NCBI GenBank assembly: GCA_029251525.1
Contig: JAQXDE010000017.1
Span: forward strand, 1 to 59,365
DNA length: 59,365 nucleotides
DNA from: Saprospiraceae bacterium
Lineage (GTDB): Bacteria > Bacteroidota > Bacteroidia > Chitinophagales > Saprospiraceae
Direction: 5' to 3'
The notes under the pieces were generated by a model that did no database searches, was not told where the DNA came from, and was given only the letters and a program-made list of their open reading frames with translations. The position numbers were made by a program, and so were the translations under genes. Positions within the stretch are counted from its first letter, which is position 1. Each line of letters begins with the position of its first letter. This document shows, in pieces, positions 35,570 to 44,220 of this stretch.

Positions 35570-36301
35570 TTACCAATCCTTATCTGGTTTTTTTCCATTT
35601 CCTTTAGCCTTTCTCATTTTTTCTTGAACTTTCTTTTCCTCGTCATCCATGATTTTCAAAAGTTCTAATGCTTCCTCTTTACTTAAGTCTTTAGGTTGAT
35701 CTTGAGGCTGTTGTTTTCCCTCTTGTTGCTGCTCTTGTTTCTCTTCATTCTGTTCTTCCTTTTGTTGTTCTTGTTCTTGCTGCTCTTGTTTCTCTTCATT
35801 CTGTTCTTCTTGATTTTCATCTTGTTGCTGCTGCTGTTGCTTTTGTTCTTCTTGTTGCATTTGAATCAACCGTTGAGTAAGCGCGAGATTTTTCTTTGTG
35901 TCTTTATCGTCTGGATTAAGTCGCAATGAATTTTTATATGCCTCCACACTTTTCTCCAAACCTTCTCCTTTTGCTGCTTGTGCTTTTTTGAAAAGAGAAT
36001 TACCTAAGTTGTAATATGCATCAGCTTTTGTCTGCTGATTTTTGGCTAATTCTGCACTAGCTGAGAAGTGTTTAATGGCTTCATCAAAACTTTCATTTTT
36101 ATAAGTAGCATTACCCAAATTGAACTTCCCTTTAATGTTTGAGGGATCTTTAGCTAAAGCTTTGTAATAGTCTTCAGCAGCTTTGGTGAAATTATCTTCT
36201 TTGTAAGCCTTGTTTCCTTCACGCAACAATTTATGTGTTGTTTGTGAAAACGTCAATTGTGAAATGAAACTTAGGATTAAAAAAAATATGATTTTTTTCA
36301 T
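35570..36301 (-). CDS. batC: TPR protein of the Bat locus (BatC-like)
   Basis: 243 residues. Signal peptide (1-19, ending LTFSQ), three or four TPR units from about 22 to 145 (REGNKAYKEDNFTKAAEDYYKAL, KGKFNLGNATYKNESFDEAIKHF and AYYNLGNSLFKKA), then a Gln/Glu-rich low-complexity region of about 55 residues (150-205). A final basic helix contains LLKIMDDEEKKVQEKMRK. The low-complexity stretch is built from short DNA repeats of CAA/GAA type and could vary in length. TPR proteins of this shape are standard members of bat operons and probably serve as periplasmic scaffolds. Confidence 0.87.
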   Translation of the reverse strand: MKKIIFFLILSFISQLTFSQTTHKLLREGNKAYKEDNFTKAAEDYYKALAKDPSNIKGKFNLGNATYKNESFDEAIKHFSASAELAKNQQTKADAYYNLGNSLFKKAQAAKGEGLEKSVEAYKNSLRLNPDDKDTKKNLALTQRLIQMQQEEQKQQQQQQDENQEEQNEEKQEQQEQEQQKEEQNEEKQEQQQEGKQQPQDQPKDLSKEEALELLKIMDDEEKKVQEKMRKAKGNGKKPDKDW

Positions 36302-36407
36302 AGAATAAAAATAATAAAAAATGAGGATAATAAGGCAAATACAAATTTCGGAAATTGTAATTTTCTAAGCAATATATTTAACGTTAAAAATTATTAAAAA
36401 ATATACT

Positions 36408-37577
36408 TTATTTTCCCCATTTATTTAAAAAGAATAAAACTAACGCTGATAGGACGGTAATAATAAAGTAAACTCCACTAGTTCGGTTTGGATTTTTAAA
36501 AATGGGGAAATAAGAGTCTGTATTTTTTGAAGCTGCCAATCCTGTACCAATCAAAGTACTTAAAAAAGAGATTCCAAAAAATAATCCATTTCCTGAAATC
36601 CAATAAATGAGAGAAGAAATTATATTTAGACAAGCTAAAAATTCAATTGGCAAAGATTGGTTTGCTACTTCAAAAATTGCCCAACTAAATTTTTTATTCA
36701 AAAAACTAAATTTTAAAAATGGACGGATAAACCAAAATATTATGCTCGGAGTTAAAACCAAAATAATTCCTATCCATATAACTGGTCCAAAATCCACTTG
36801 ATTTGATAACAATACATTTATAAGGAAGGTTAGTACTCCAGAGGTTAAGCTTGTACGAATTAATCCCTGACTATTTCCTGCCAATAAATTTATTGGAATT
36901 TTCCATTTTGAGAGGTTCCGAGTTCGAGATTCTAACCATAATGCCAATATGTCTTGATTTTGAGGTTGGAGTTGAACGGCAGTTTCCAAATGTGATTCTG
37001 CTGCTTCGAAGTTTTTGTTTTTCCAATTCAACGTTGCCTTTATTAAATGTGTATGAGCATTTTCGGGAGATAATTTTAATGCTTTATCCGCTAAAAATTG
37101 CGCTTCTTGACTGTCGCCTGTTTGTTGCTCTAATAAACTTTTGAGCTGTAAAGCAGATTCGCTATTGGGATCAAGTTTTAGACTATGATGGAGTAATGCT
37201 TGCGCTTGTTTAACCTGGTTAAAATACAAGTGTGATTTTGCCAATTGTACGAAGTATTTGCTTTTTGTTGGTGCTATTCGAATAGCAGCCTCTAAATAAT
37301 TTTTTGCTTTTCCAAAATTGTCTTTTCGATTGTTTAAGATCCCCATTGCATAAAAAAGTCGATCAGAACCAGGATTTGTCCCAATAGCGGTATTTCCAAT
37401 TTGTTCTGCTTTGTCATATTTTTTTTGATGTAAAAGGGCAAGAATAATAAGGAAGAATGCCTCTTCATTTTCTGCATCATATTTTAATACTTCAGTGGCT
37501 TCTTGGTAGCAATTTTCAAATCGATCTAATTCGTAAAATTGAGAAGAACGCTGAAGATGATAATTTACATCACTCAT
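36408..37577 (-). CDS. TPR protein with C-terminal membrane domain, in the Bat locus
   Basis: 389 residues, no signal peptide. Residues 1-215 hold about six TPR units (for example AFFLIILALLHQKKYDKAEQ and RLFYAMGILNNRKDNFGKAKNYLEAAIR). Residues 230-389 contain about five hydrophobic helices (TSLTSGVLTFLINVLL, VIWIGIILVLTPSIIFWFI and others). The TPR part should face the cytosol. It starts 2 bp after the batB stop and is therefore in the operon. The plan resembles the protein encoded at 47874-49136. BatE-like SH3/TPR proteins occur in some bat operons, but this one lacks an SH3 segment. Confidence 0.7.
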   Translation of the reverse strand: MSDVNYHLQRSSQFYELDRFENCYQEATEVLKYDAENEEAFFLIILALLHQKKYDKAEQIGNTAIGTNPGSDRLFYAMGILNNRKDNFGKAKNYLEAAIRIAPTKSKYFVQLAKSHLYFNQVKQAQALLHHSLKLDPNSESALQLKSLLEQQTGDSQEAQFLADKALKLSPENAHTHLIKATLNWKNKNFEAAESHLETAVQLQPQNQDILALWLESRTRNLSKWKIPINLLAGNSQGLIRTSLTSGVLTFLINVLLSNQVDFGPVIWIGIILVLTPSIIFWFIRPFLKFSFLNKKFSWAIFEVANQSLPIEFLACLNIISSLIYWISGNGLFFGISFLSTLIGTGLAASKNTDSYFPIFKNPNRTSGVYFIITVLSALVLFFLNKWGK

Positions 37578-37579
37578 AT

Positions 37580-38605
37580 CTAATTGAAAAAATCTTTCCC
37601 TTTTAAATATTTATTTTTTCGATAAGAAATAAAAAATTCGGATAAAATAAAAAATAGAGCTAGGCCAATGAACCACTGAAAATAACTCGCATACTTAGTA
37701 AAGGAACGAGTTTCAAATTCCTGTTTTTCAATTTTTTCAATCCCTGATTGTATAGCAGTGATAACTTGATCTCCATCTGAAATGTTAAAATAGGCACCTG
37801 CTCCAGCAGAAGCTAAATCAGAAAGCATTTGTTCATTTATTGTTGTCCTAATGGTTTTTCCATCTTTATCTTTTTTGTAATCTGGAAAACCTTGTGCTTG
37901 GGTTGGAATTAATCCACCTTGCTGTGTTCCGACACCAACCGTAAAAATCATCAAACCATTTTCGTAGGCTTCTCTTGCTCGAGTGATTGCCTCGTCATCA
38001 TGATTTTCTCCATCAGAAATAATAATGAGTGCTTTATGCTGTTTGTTGTTTTGTGCAAAAGATTGTTCAGCCAAATCTATTGCTTCGCTGATAGCAGTAC
38101 CTTGAGTGGGAGCCATATTGGTGTTAGAGCTACGTAAAAAAAGTTGAGCAGCAGCATAATCTGTGGTTAATGGCATTTGCAAATAAGCATTACCAGCAAA
38201 GATAATGTTACCAATACGTTCGCCTTTAAGCTCTTCGACTAGTTGTTGAGCAAAACGTTTAGCTCGCTCTAATCGATTGGGAGAGATATCTGTTGCCAGC
38301 ATACTTTCTGAAATATCCAAGGCGATAAACACATCAACACTCTTTCGTTTTGCTTTTTCACGTTTTGCTCCCCATTGTGGATTAGCATAACCGATGACCA
38401 AAGCGATTAACCCTAGCAAAATAATTACAAGTTTGATGAGGTGTTTATATTTGCTCGTTTGAGGAGCTAATTGTCCCATCAAGCTCAAATCTGCAAATCT
38501 TGCCATTGCTCGTTTACGAGCATACCACATCCATAGAAATGCAGCAATTATGATAGGGATTACTCCTAAGGTCAATAAATTTTCGAAGTGCTCGTAGCGA
38601 AACAT
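37580..38605 (-). CDS. batB: VWA-domain protein BatB-like
   Basis: 341 residues. Two N-terminal membrane helices (about 10-27 and 58-77) and one near the C-terminus (FQWFIGLALFFILSEFFI) flank a von Willebrand factor A domain. The MIDAS is intact: DISES (DxSxS, near 92-96), Thr in MPLTTDYAA, and ISDGENHDD. The domain is predicted to lie on the periplasmic side, anchored at both ends as in BatA and BatB. It follows batA by 48 bp and is very close to the next TPR gene. Assignment as BatB rather than BatA rests on gene order. Confidence 0.9.
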   Translation of the reverse strand: MFRYEHFENLLTLGVIPIIIAAFLWMWYARKRAMARFADLSLMGQLAPQTSKYKHLIKLVIILLGLIALVIGYANPQWGAKREKAKRKSVDVFIALDISESMLATDISPNRLERAKRFAQQLVEELKGERIGNIIFAGNAYLQMPLTTDYAAAQLFLRSSNTNMAPTQGTAISEAIDLAEQSFAQNNKQHKALIIISDGENHDDEAITRAREAYENGLMIFTVGVGTQQGGLIPTQAQGFPDYKKDKDGKTIRTTINEQMLSDLASAGAGAYFNISDGDQVITAIQSGIEKIEKQEFETRSFTKYASYFQWFIGLALFFILSEFFISYRKNKYLKGKDFFN

Positions 38606-38653
38606 ATGCTTTTTTTTAGGAGATAGGTGATTAACCTAATTACCTGTTTTGTT

Positions 38654-39661
38654 TTAAGGTATAGTCCGGAAAATTGTATAACGCAACAAGACTTCCAACA
38701 CTAAAAATATTATTCCCAACAATGCGAAAAGATAAAATTCTTCGCTATATCTTTTAATTGTGGTGACATCAATTTTGGTTTTTTCCAATTGATCGATAAT
38801 TTGATAGATTTCCTCTAATCCTTCTTTTGAGACCGCTCGAAAATATTGACCTCCAGTCATTTTTGATAATTCACGCAAAAGGTCTTCATCAAAATTGACT
38901 TGAGACATACCATACACATAATCACCATTACTTCTTCTACGGATCGGAGTTCTAGCTGCTCCTTTTGATCCGATTCCGATAGTATAAACTTTCACATCTA
39001 GTTCTCTTGCAATTTCTCCTGCTGTTATTGGTTTGATATATCCAGCATTATTATCACCGTCCGTCAAAAGGATCACAATTTTACTTTTAGCCTCACTGTC
39101 TTTAAGTCTATTGACTGCAGTAGAAAGTCCCATTCCTATAGCAGTACCATCCTGCAAAATTCCACATTGTAATCCATCTAAAAATTCTTTGAGGATTCGA
39201 TGGTCGGTTGTCAGTGGACATTGAGTAAATGCTTCTCCAGAAAAAACGGCAAGACCAATTCGATCATATTTTCTTTTATCAATAAAATCAGCAGCGACAT
39301 CTTTACTCACTTCTAATCGGTCGGGTGTAAAATCCTGTGCTAACATACTACTTGATAAATCCATCACCATCATGATGTCAACGCCATCGGCTGTAATTTC
39401 TTCCTCCTGCAAAGTTAATTGTGGACGAGCCATTGCAATAAATAAAGTAACGACTGTCAACGCTCGCAATATTGGTAATAAAACCCTTAATCTACCACGT
39501 AGGCTACTTTTTTCAAAAGCTTCTAAACTTGGCAAATTTAAATTGACATACCTTTTCTCTCTTTGGGATAAATACCAAGCAGCCATGATTGGAAGCAGAG
39601 TTAATCCTAAAAGCCAGTATGGAGCTAGAAAATTATAGTTTTCTATAAAAGGAACACTCAT
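38654..39661 (-). CDS. batA: VWA-domain protein BatA-like
   Basis: 335 residues with an N-terminal membrane helix pair (APYWLLGLTLLPIMAAW and ILRALTVVTLFIAMA) and a C-terminal helix (LFALLGIIFLVLEVLL). The VWA domain has the complete MIDAS, DLSSS near 100-104, PLTTDH, and LLTDGDNNAG. It shares about the same plan as batB, consistent with ancient duplication. The start overlaps the stop of the gene upstream by 4 bp, so the two are translationally coupled. Confidence 0.92.
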   Translation of the reverse strand: MSVPFIENYNFLAPYWLLGLTLLPIMAAWYLSQREKRYVNLNLPSLEAFEKSSLRGRLRVLLPILRALTVVTLFIAMARPQLTLQEEEITADGVDIMMVMDLSSSMLAQDFTPDRLEVSKDVAADFIDKRKYDRIGLAVFSGEAFTQCPLTTDHRILKEFLDGLQCGILQDGTAIGMGLSTAVNRLKDSEAKSKIVILLTDGDNNAGYIKPITAGEIARELDVKVYTIGIGSKGAARTPIRRRSNGDYVYGMSQVNFDEDLLRELSKMTGGQYFRAVSKEGLEEIYQIIDQLEKTKIDVTTIKRYSEEFYLFALLGIIFLVLEVLLRYTIFRTIP

Positions 39662-40851
39662 TTACTATTGTTATTATTTTTTGAGATTTTATTTTTTTCT
39701 GAACTTTTTAATGTTTCCAGTAATTTTTGATACTCTGCCTCTAGTGCCTCTTTTTCTTCTTGTATTTTTGCATCACTTTTCTTAGTTAACCTCACAAATT
39801 CAATTGCCTTCATCATAAATTGTTCATGAATATTAACGGCCGGTTCAGCTTTTGCAAATTTCACTAAATCGGCAACTTGTAAAATATTTTGAACGTCTAC
39901 TCGCAATGATTCATTTAAGTTTAGTTTTTTTAGGTTCAAACCAATTTGATTCGTGGTATTTTCTAAGGCATTTATTTTATAACGATTTTCCAAATAAGTT
40001 CGAATGATATGTGTCAATTCACTTTGGTAACTTTTGATATCTCCATTTTGCCAAAGTTGTTTTTCTTTCAATTCTTCTAATTGGTTTGATGCGATCACAT
40101 TGGCTGGAATAAATTCCGTCGGTTTTGGAATTTCCACTTTTGGGTCATTTTTTCTTCTTTTGACAAAAAAGTAAATGATACCTCCGATAACCAGAAAACC
40201 AAGAATAAATAAGCACGCTGGAATCAAAATATCTTGAATGAAGTCTATAGGTTCTTCTCGAACGTTTTTAATGGGTTCGACGGTCATTGAATCAATTGGA
40301 GTAGATTCTTGAGCCAGCGGTGATCCAACGCGGATTTCAATTTCATTCGAAGAAATAGTTCTTAAGGATCCATTTTGTTCGTATTCAATTTTAGGTGGAA
40401 GTATTTTATGAATACCTTCTTCCCAAAAAGTAAATTGAATGTCATTTTCTTTTAAAATTTGATTTCCATTTTTTTGGCTTATCCAATTGGCCTCACTCCC
40501 TATTAACATCATTGATTCATCAGGATCACTCCAGTTTCCATACTCTTGAACTTCCATCACCTCTCGACTAAATCCTTGCTGAATAAAATACTCTTCTAGT
40601 TGAGCCATTTTTTGAGGATTATTGGTAAATGATGTATCTTGATAAAATCGTGTAGTCGTAAGTGGATCTGTTTGAAGAGGTTTTATATCGATAGATCGGA
40701 TAGTGATGTTTTCTGGATGAGTTAATTTAAATCGGTAAAAATTTACGTCACCAATTTGCATTGAATCATTCAATACCTCAACTGAAAATGCAACTTGAGC
40801 TGAACTAAATTCTACCAAGAAAATGAAAAGTGAAAAATAAAATATTCTCAT
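39658..40851 (-). CDS. Bat-locus membrane protein of unknown function (DUF4381-like C-terminus)
   Basis: 397 residues. A signal peptide (1-18, ending SSAQ) precedes a periplasmic beta-rich domain (about 20-195). A membrane helix at about 212-232 (ILIPACLFILGFLVIGGIIYFF) follows, then a cytosolic helical part with LWQNGDIKSYQSELTHIIRT and LENRYKINALENTTNQI. That segment resembles the DUF4381-type proteins found between DUF58 and batA genes in bat operons. The C-terminus is a charged coiled coil rich in Lys, Glu and Asn. Its start follows the DUF58 gene by 19 bp. Confidence 0.8.
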   Translation of the reverse strand: MRIFYFSLFIFLVEFSSAQVAFSVEVLNDSMQIGDVNFYRFKLTHPENITIRSIDIKPLQTDPLTTTRFYQDTSFTNNPQKMAQLEEYFIQQGFSREVMEVQEYGNWSDPDESMMLIGSEANWISQKNGNQILKENDIQFTFWEEGIHKILPPKIEYEQNGSLRTISSNEIEIRVGSPLAQESTPIDSMTVEPIKNVREEPIDFIQDILIPACLFILGFLVIGGIIYFFVKRRKNDPKVEIPKPTEFIPANVIASNQLEELKEKQLWQNGDIKSYQSELTHIIRTYLENRYKINALENTTNQIGLNLKKLNLNESLRVDVQNILQVADLVKFAKAEPAVNIHEQFMMKAIEFVRLTKKSDAKIQEEKEALEAEYQKLLETLKSSEKNKISKNNNNSK

Positions 40852-40870
40852 ACTATTGAACCGTTAACCA

Positions 40871-41740
40871 TTATTTTGATCTTCGTTTAAAAAATTCTAA
40901 TAATTTATTGACGTAGGACTCATTTGTTCGGATTGTAACCGAGTCTGCTCCTGTTTTTAAAAAAGTATTTTTAAAATAACTCATATGTGAGTTGAACCAA
41001 TTAGAATAATTTTCTCTTACAGATTTGCTATTTGAATCAATCCAGCGTGTATCGCCTGTTTCAGAATCGACAGCTCTTATTAATCCAACGTTAGGTATAG
41101 CTTCTTCCCTTGGATCAATGATATGAATTCCAACTACATCATGTCGTCTCTTTGCAATTTTCAGAGGTGCTTCATAATCTTTTGTCAAGAAATCAGACAA
41201 GACGAAACAGATACATCTTTTTTTAATTAAATTATTCAAGTACTCCAACGCCATCCCAATATTGGTTCCATTATTTTCAGGTTCGAGGTTAATTAATTCT
41301 CGAATAATTCTAAGGACGTGTTGTTTTCCTTTTTTTGGTGGTAGATATTTTTCAATTTTATTTGAAAAAAACAGCACACCTACTTTATCATTATTATTCA
41401 AAGCAGAAAATGCAAGCACCGCTGCAATCTCTGCATTGATTTCATTTTTAGTTTGTTTGACTGAGCCAAAGAAAGAAGATTTACTTACATCAATTAGTAG
41501 CATCACAGTTAACTCTCTCTCTTCCTCAAATACTTTGACATGTGGAGAGCCTGTTCTTGCAGTTACATTCCAATCGATGTTTCGAACATCATCACCATAT
41601 TGATAATCTCGCACTTCGCTGAAAGACATACCTCGTCCCTTGAAAGCACTATGATACTCGCCTGAAAAGATTTGTTTACTCAAGCCTTTAGTCTTGATTT
41701 CAATCTTTCGTACTTTTTTTAATAGTTCTGTTGTATCCAT
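40871..41740 (-). CDS. DUF58-domain protein
   Basis: This 289-residue cytosolic protein has the typical DUF58 features: KGRGMSFSEVRDYQYGDDVRNIDWNVTAR (residues 31-60 region) followed by a VWA-like fold with a degenerate MIDAS (LLIDVSKSSFFG) and CFVLSDFLTKDYE. DUF58 proteins are steady partners of MoxR AAA+ ATPases and of BatA/BatB. It is in the leftward operon, upstream of the membrane protein and batA. Interaction with the MoxR ATPase encoded at 44221 is inferred from conserved gene order elsewhere. Confidence 0.93.
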   Translation of the reverse strand: MDTTELLKKVRKIEIKTKGLSKQIFSGEYHSAFKGRGMSFSEVRDYQYGDDVRNIDWNVTARTGSPHVKVFEEERELTVMLLIDVSKSSFFGSVKQTKNEINAEIAAVLAFSALNNNDKVGVLFFSNKIEKYLPPKKGKQHVLRIIRELINLEPENNGTNIGMALEYLNNLIKKRCICFVLSDFLTKDYEAPLKIAKRRHDVVGIHIIDPREEAIPNVGLIRAVDSETGDTRWIDSNSKSVRENYSNWFNSHMSYFKNTFLKTGADSVTIRTNESYVNKLLEFFKRRSK

Positions 41741-41786
41741 TTTATTATGGATTTAAGATTATTTTTTGATGCTAAAAAAAATAAAT

Positions 41787-42515
41787 TTAAAGCTCACGCA
41801 CCCAAATATTTCGATAACTTACCGGATTACTATGATCTTGTAACATGATTGGTGCCTTTCCATGTGCTATGTTTTTGGGTTGGCCGACATTTTCAGTTGT
41901 TCCTTTTACCTCGACATGGTTCTGTACCAGGACTCCATTGTGAAGGACAGTTAAAGAGCCAGACCTTATTTTGATGTTATCTTTGTTAAATTTTGGAGCC
42001 ATAAAAATGATGTCATATGTTTGCCATTCTCCTGGTTTTTTGCAAGCATTTACCAATGGAATATGTTGTTTGTAAACAGAACCAGCTTGACCGTTTGAAT
42101 AAGTTTTGTTATTGTAATTATCAAGTATTTGAACCTCGTATCTTTGCTGGAAAAAAACGCCACTGTTTCCTCTATCTTGACCATCCTCTTTGACGATTGC
42201 TGGGGACCTCCATTCAATGTGCAATTGAATATCTCCAAAATCTCTTTTAGTTTTGATATTCCCTTTTCCTTTTAAAACAGTCATACAATTATCTGCTATT
42301 TCCCATTCTGCCTTTGCATCACCCATTGAAGACCATTCCTCTAGGTTTTTTCCATCGAATAAAACTATCGCATCTGATGGAGGTGTATTATTTTTAGCGG
42401 GTGTCACAACTCTTGCTTCTGGGATCCAAACTTCAGTTGCTTTAGGCTCTTTTTGTGAGGAAATATCTGAAAGCAAAAGCAAATTTACGCAAATAAGCAT
42501 AATTATATTTTTCAT
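41787..42515 (-). CDS. DUF1080 (3-keto-disaccharide hydrolase-type) secreted protein
   Basis: This 242-residue protein has a signal peptide (1-20) and one DUF1080 domain: LFDGKNLEEWSSMGDAKAEWEI, then FGDIQLHIEWRSPA, GNSGVFFQQRYEVQILDNY, KKPGEWQTYDIIFMAP and MLQDHSNPVSYRNIWVREL. The domain is a concanavalin-like jelly roll. Some members hydrolyse 3-keto-disaccharides; most are uncharacterised. It stands between the DUF58 gene (46 bp downstream) and a DUF3298-like gene (26 bp upstream), inside what is usually a continuous moxR-DUF58-bat block, an unusual position. Confidence 0.9.
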   Translation of the reverse strand: MKNIIMLICVNLLLLSDISSQKEPKATEVWIPEARVVTPAKNNTPPSDAIVLFDGKNLEEWSSMGDAKAEWEIADNCMTVLKGKGNIKTKRDFGDIQLHIEWRSPAIVKEDGQDRGNSGVFFQQRYEVQILDNYNNKTYSNGQAGSVYKQHIPLVNACKKPGEWQTYDIIFMAPKFNKDNIKIRSGSLTVLHNGVLVQNHVEVKGTTENVGQPKNIAHGKAPIMLQDHSNPVSYRNIWVREL

Positions 42516-42541
42516 ATTTTGTTTTTTGTGAGTTTTTTGGA

Positions 42542-43858
42542 TTACTCTTTAATCATTGCAATGAAGCTCTTTTTTAAAAATGGTTGTAATTGTCGATAAG
42601 GAATAGTTACACTTTGACGTCCATACAACTGACTATTTTTTGTACTAAAACAGATTCCATCTTTTCTAATTGTAAAATAAGAGAAATCATTTTTTTTAAC
42701 CCACTTTTTAAAATCTGTATCAGAGTATAAATTATGATTTTTTATTTCTTTTTTGATATAGTTCTTAATGTACTTTTGGTAGTCTTTTTTATTTTTAAAA
42801 ACATCTTCTAAGTATATCATTCGATCATTTTCGAAATCAAAATTGAAAGAGATCAGTTTCTGTCCTGGTGTCCAAGTATTACTGAAAGTCATAAAACCAC
42901 TTATTGCACTTTTAGATAAGTACTCAATTTCTCCCCATGCAAAACCTCGTTCAGTAGCTCGCATTTTTGGATTTACAGAGTTATTTTGCTTTTTAACGCT
43001 CAGCATATGTTTTCGGCAAGCTTTGATCCAAGCATTGGTTTCTCCATCCATCTGTTTGTTGAATGCTGCGTTAGTAGTTTTTGGAAAAGTAATATCGTAT
43101 CCCGTAGCATAATCTGCGTATTCAATGCATCCTACTGTCAGACCATCAAAGGGTTGTAAGGTGATTTTATTTGATTTATTTTTTCCAATTGTGAGCTGGT
43201 CTTTTTCAAGGTACCCGACAAAAGTTTCAACAATTTGGCCTCTTTGATTCTTTGCTTTAATGATGAAATTATGGTTAGCTTCCAATTTACCTTTGATCGA
43301 GTATGATAAATTTTCATTTTTGTTATAAATTAAGCCGGTAAGTTGATCGCTACTTTCTTTTTGCAAAAGAATCTCCCACTTATTATTAGCAATTAGACCT
43401 TGGTATTGTCTAATCCATTTGTTGTCGCCACAATAAGAAGGAAATGTTACAACCTTATTAGTTTCAGTTAAAAATAAGTTTCCACCTCGTGAGCCATCGA
43501 AATTTTTCCAGCTACCATTGATGACTTTTCCTTCTATTTCCCCCAATAAAACTCCAGATATTTCATTTTTTTGATCGAACTCTTGAAGAAATATACGTCC
43601 ACTCTTAATGTATCCATCTAAGTTAAAACTTATATGGCTACGTAAATAAGTTAACCTACCTTTGCAATTATCTCCATCAAATCCTAATGTTATGGCTACA
43701 TCATTCAAGTCATCAATTCTACCTTTATAGTGTTTAATCCATTGTATTTCTGTTTGGCTCTCAAACAATGCTTTGACATAATCCTTTGCTTCTACTTTTT
43801 GTGCTAAACAAAAAATAGGAGAGAGGAGGATCAAGAAAATTGCTTGAAGTTTTGACAT
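42542..43858 (-). CDS. Secreted protein with duplicated beta module and DUF3298/RsiV-like C-terminus
   Basis: 438 residues. Signal peptide 1-19. Residues 35-140 and 145-245 look like two copies of one beta-rich module: WIKHYKGRIDDLNDVAITLGF and WIRQYQGLIANNKWEILLQ start the copies, and each continues with G-R/L-(I/T)-Y-strands. The C-terminal 170 residues match the DUF3298/RsiV type (MTFSNTWTPGQKLISFNFDFEND, LEDVFKNKKDYQKYIK, FTIRKDGICFSTKNSQLYG and VTIPYRQLQPFLKKSF). In other bacteria such domains sense lysozyme or occur in anti-sigma factors; here there is no membrane helix. It probably forms a unit with the DUF1080 gene. Confidence 0.7.
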   Translation of the reverse strand: MSKLQAIFLILLSPIFCLAQKVEAKDYVKALFESQTEIQWIKHYKGRIDDLNDVAITLGFDGDNCKGRLTYLRSHISFNLDGYIKSGRIFLQEFDQKNEISGVLLGEIEGKVINGSWKNFDGSRGGNLFLTETNKVVTFPSYCGDNKWIRQYQGLIANNKWEILLQKESSDQLTGLIYNKNENLSYSIKGKLEANHNFIIKAKNQRGQIVETFVGYLEKDQLTIGKNKSNKITLQPFDGLTVGCIEYADYATGYDITFPKTTNAAFNKQMDGETNAWIKACRKHMLSVKKQNNSVNPKMRATERGFAWGEIEYLSKSAISGFMTFSNTWTPGQKLISFNFDFENDRMIYLEDVFKNKKDYQKYIKNYIKKEIKNHNLYSDTDFKKWVKKNDFSYFTIRKDGICFSTKNSQLYGRQSVTIPYRQLQPFLKKSFIAMIKE

Positions 43859-44220
43859 TTAATTTTTGTTAGAATGGAAGATTATTATCTATTTTTCTTG
43901 CCTTTATTTTGGTAATAGATTCACAATAAGTTTTTCTATTTTGATATTCGATTTCATCGATAGGGATTGCAATCCAATCTTAATAATGAGCCTGCCCTAT
44001 GCTTTACACACCACAACTCTTTGGATATCAAATTTTTAATTAGTTGTTGTCATTAACGAAATTTAGACTTCTTTCAATTTAACATTATCGACACTCAACC
44101 TAGTTTTCATCTTTTTAGAATAGATTTCTTTCTTAATTAGTATTGGAAACGGTATTTATTTTATTCCATTGTCTTTAAGAAACTCCGTTTACTGGTTTTA
44201 AAAAGCGATGGATGCTAAGA
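43859..44220. other. Intergenic region within the bat locus
   Basis: The largest gap inside the leftward locus (362 bp), between moxR and the DUF3298-like gene. No gene, hairpin or consensus promoter was recognised. A gap of this size suggests that moxR may be transcribed separately from the genes downstream. Confidence 0.45.
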
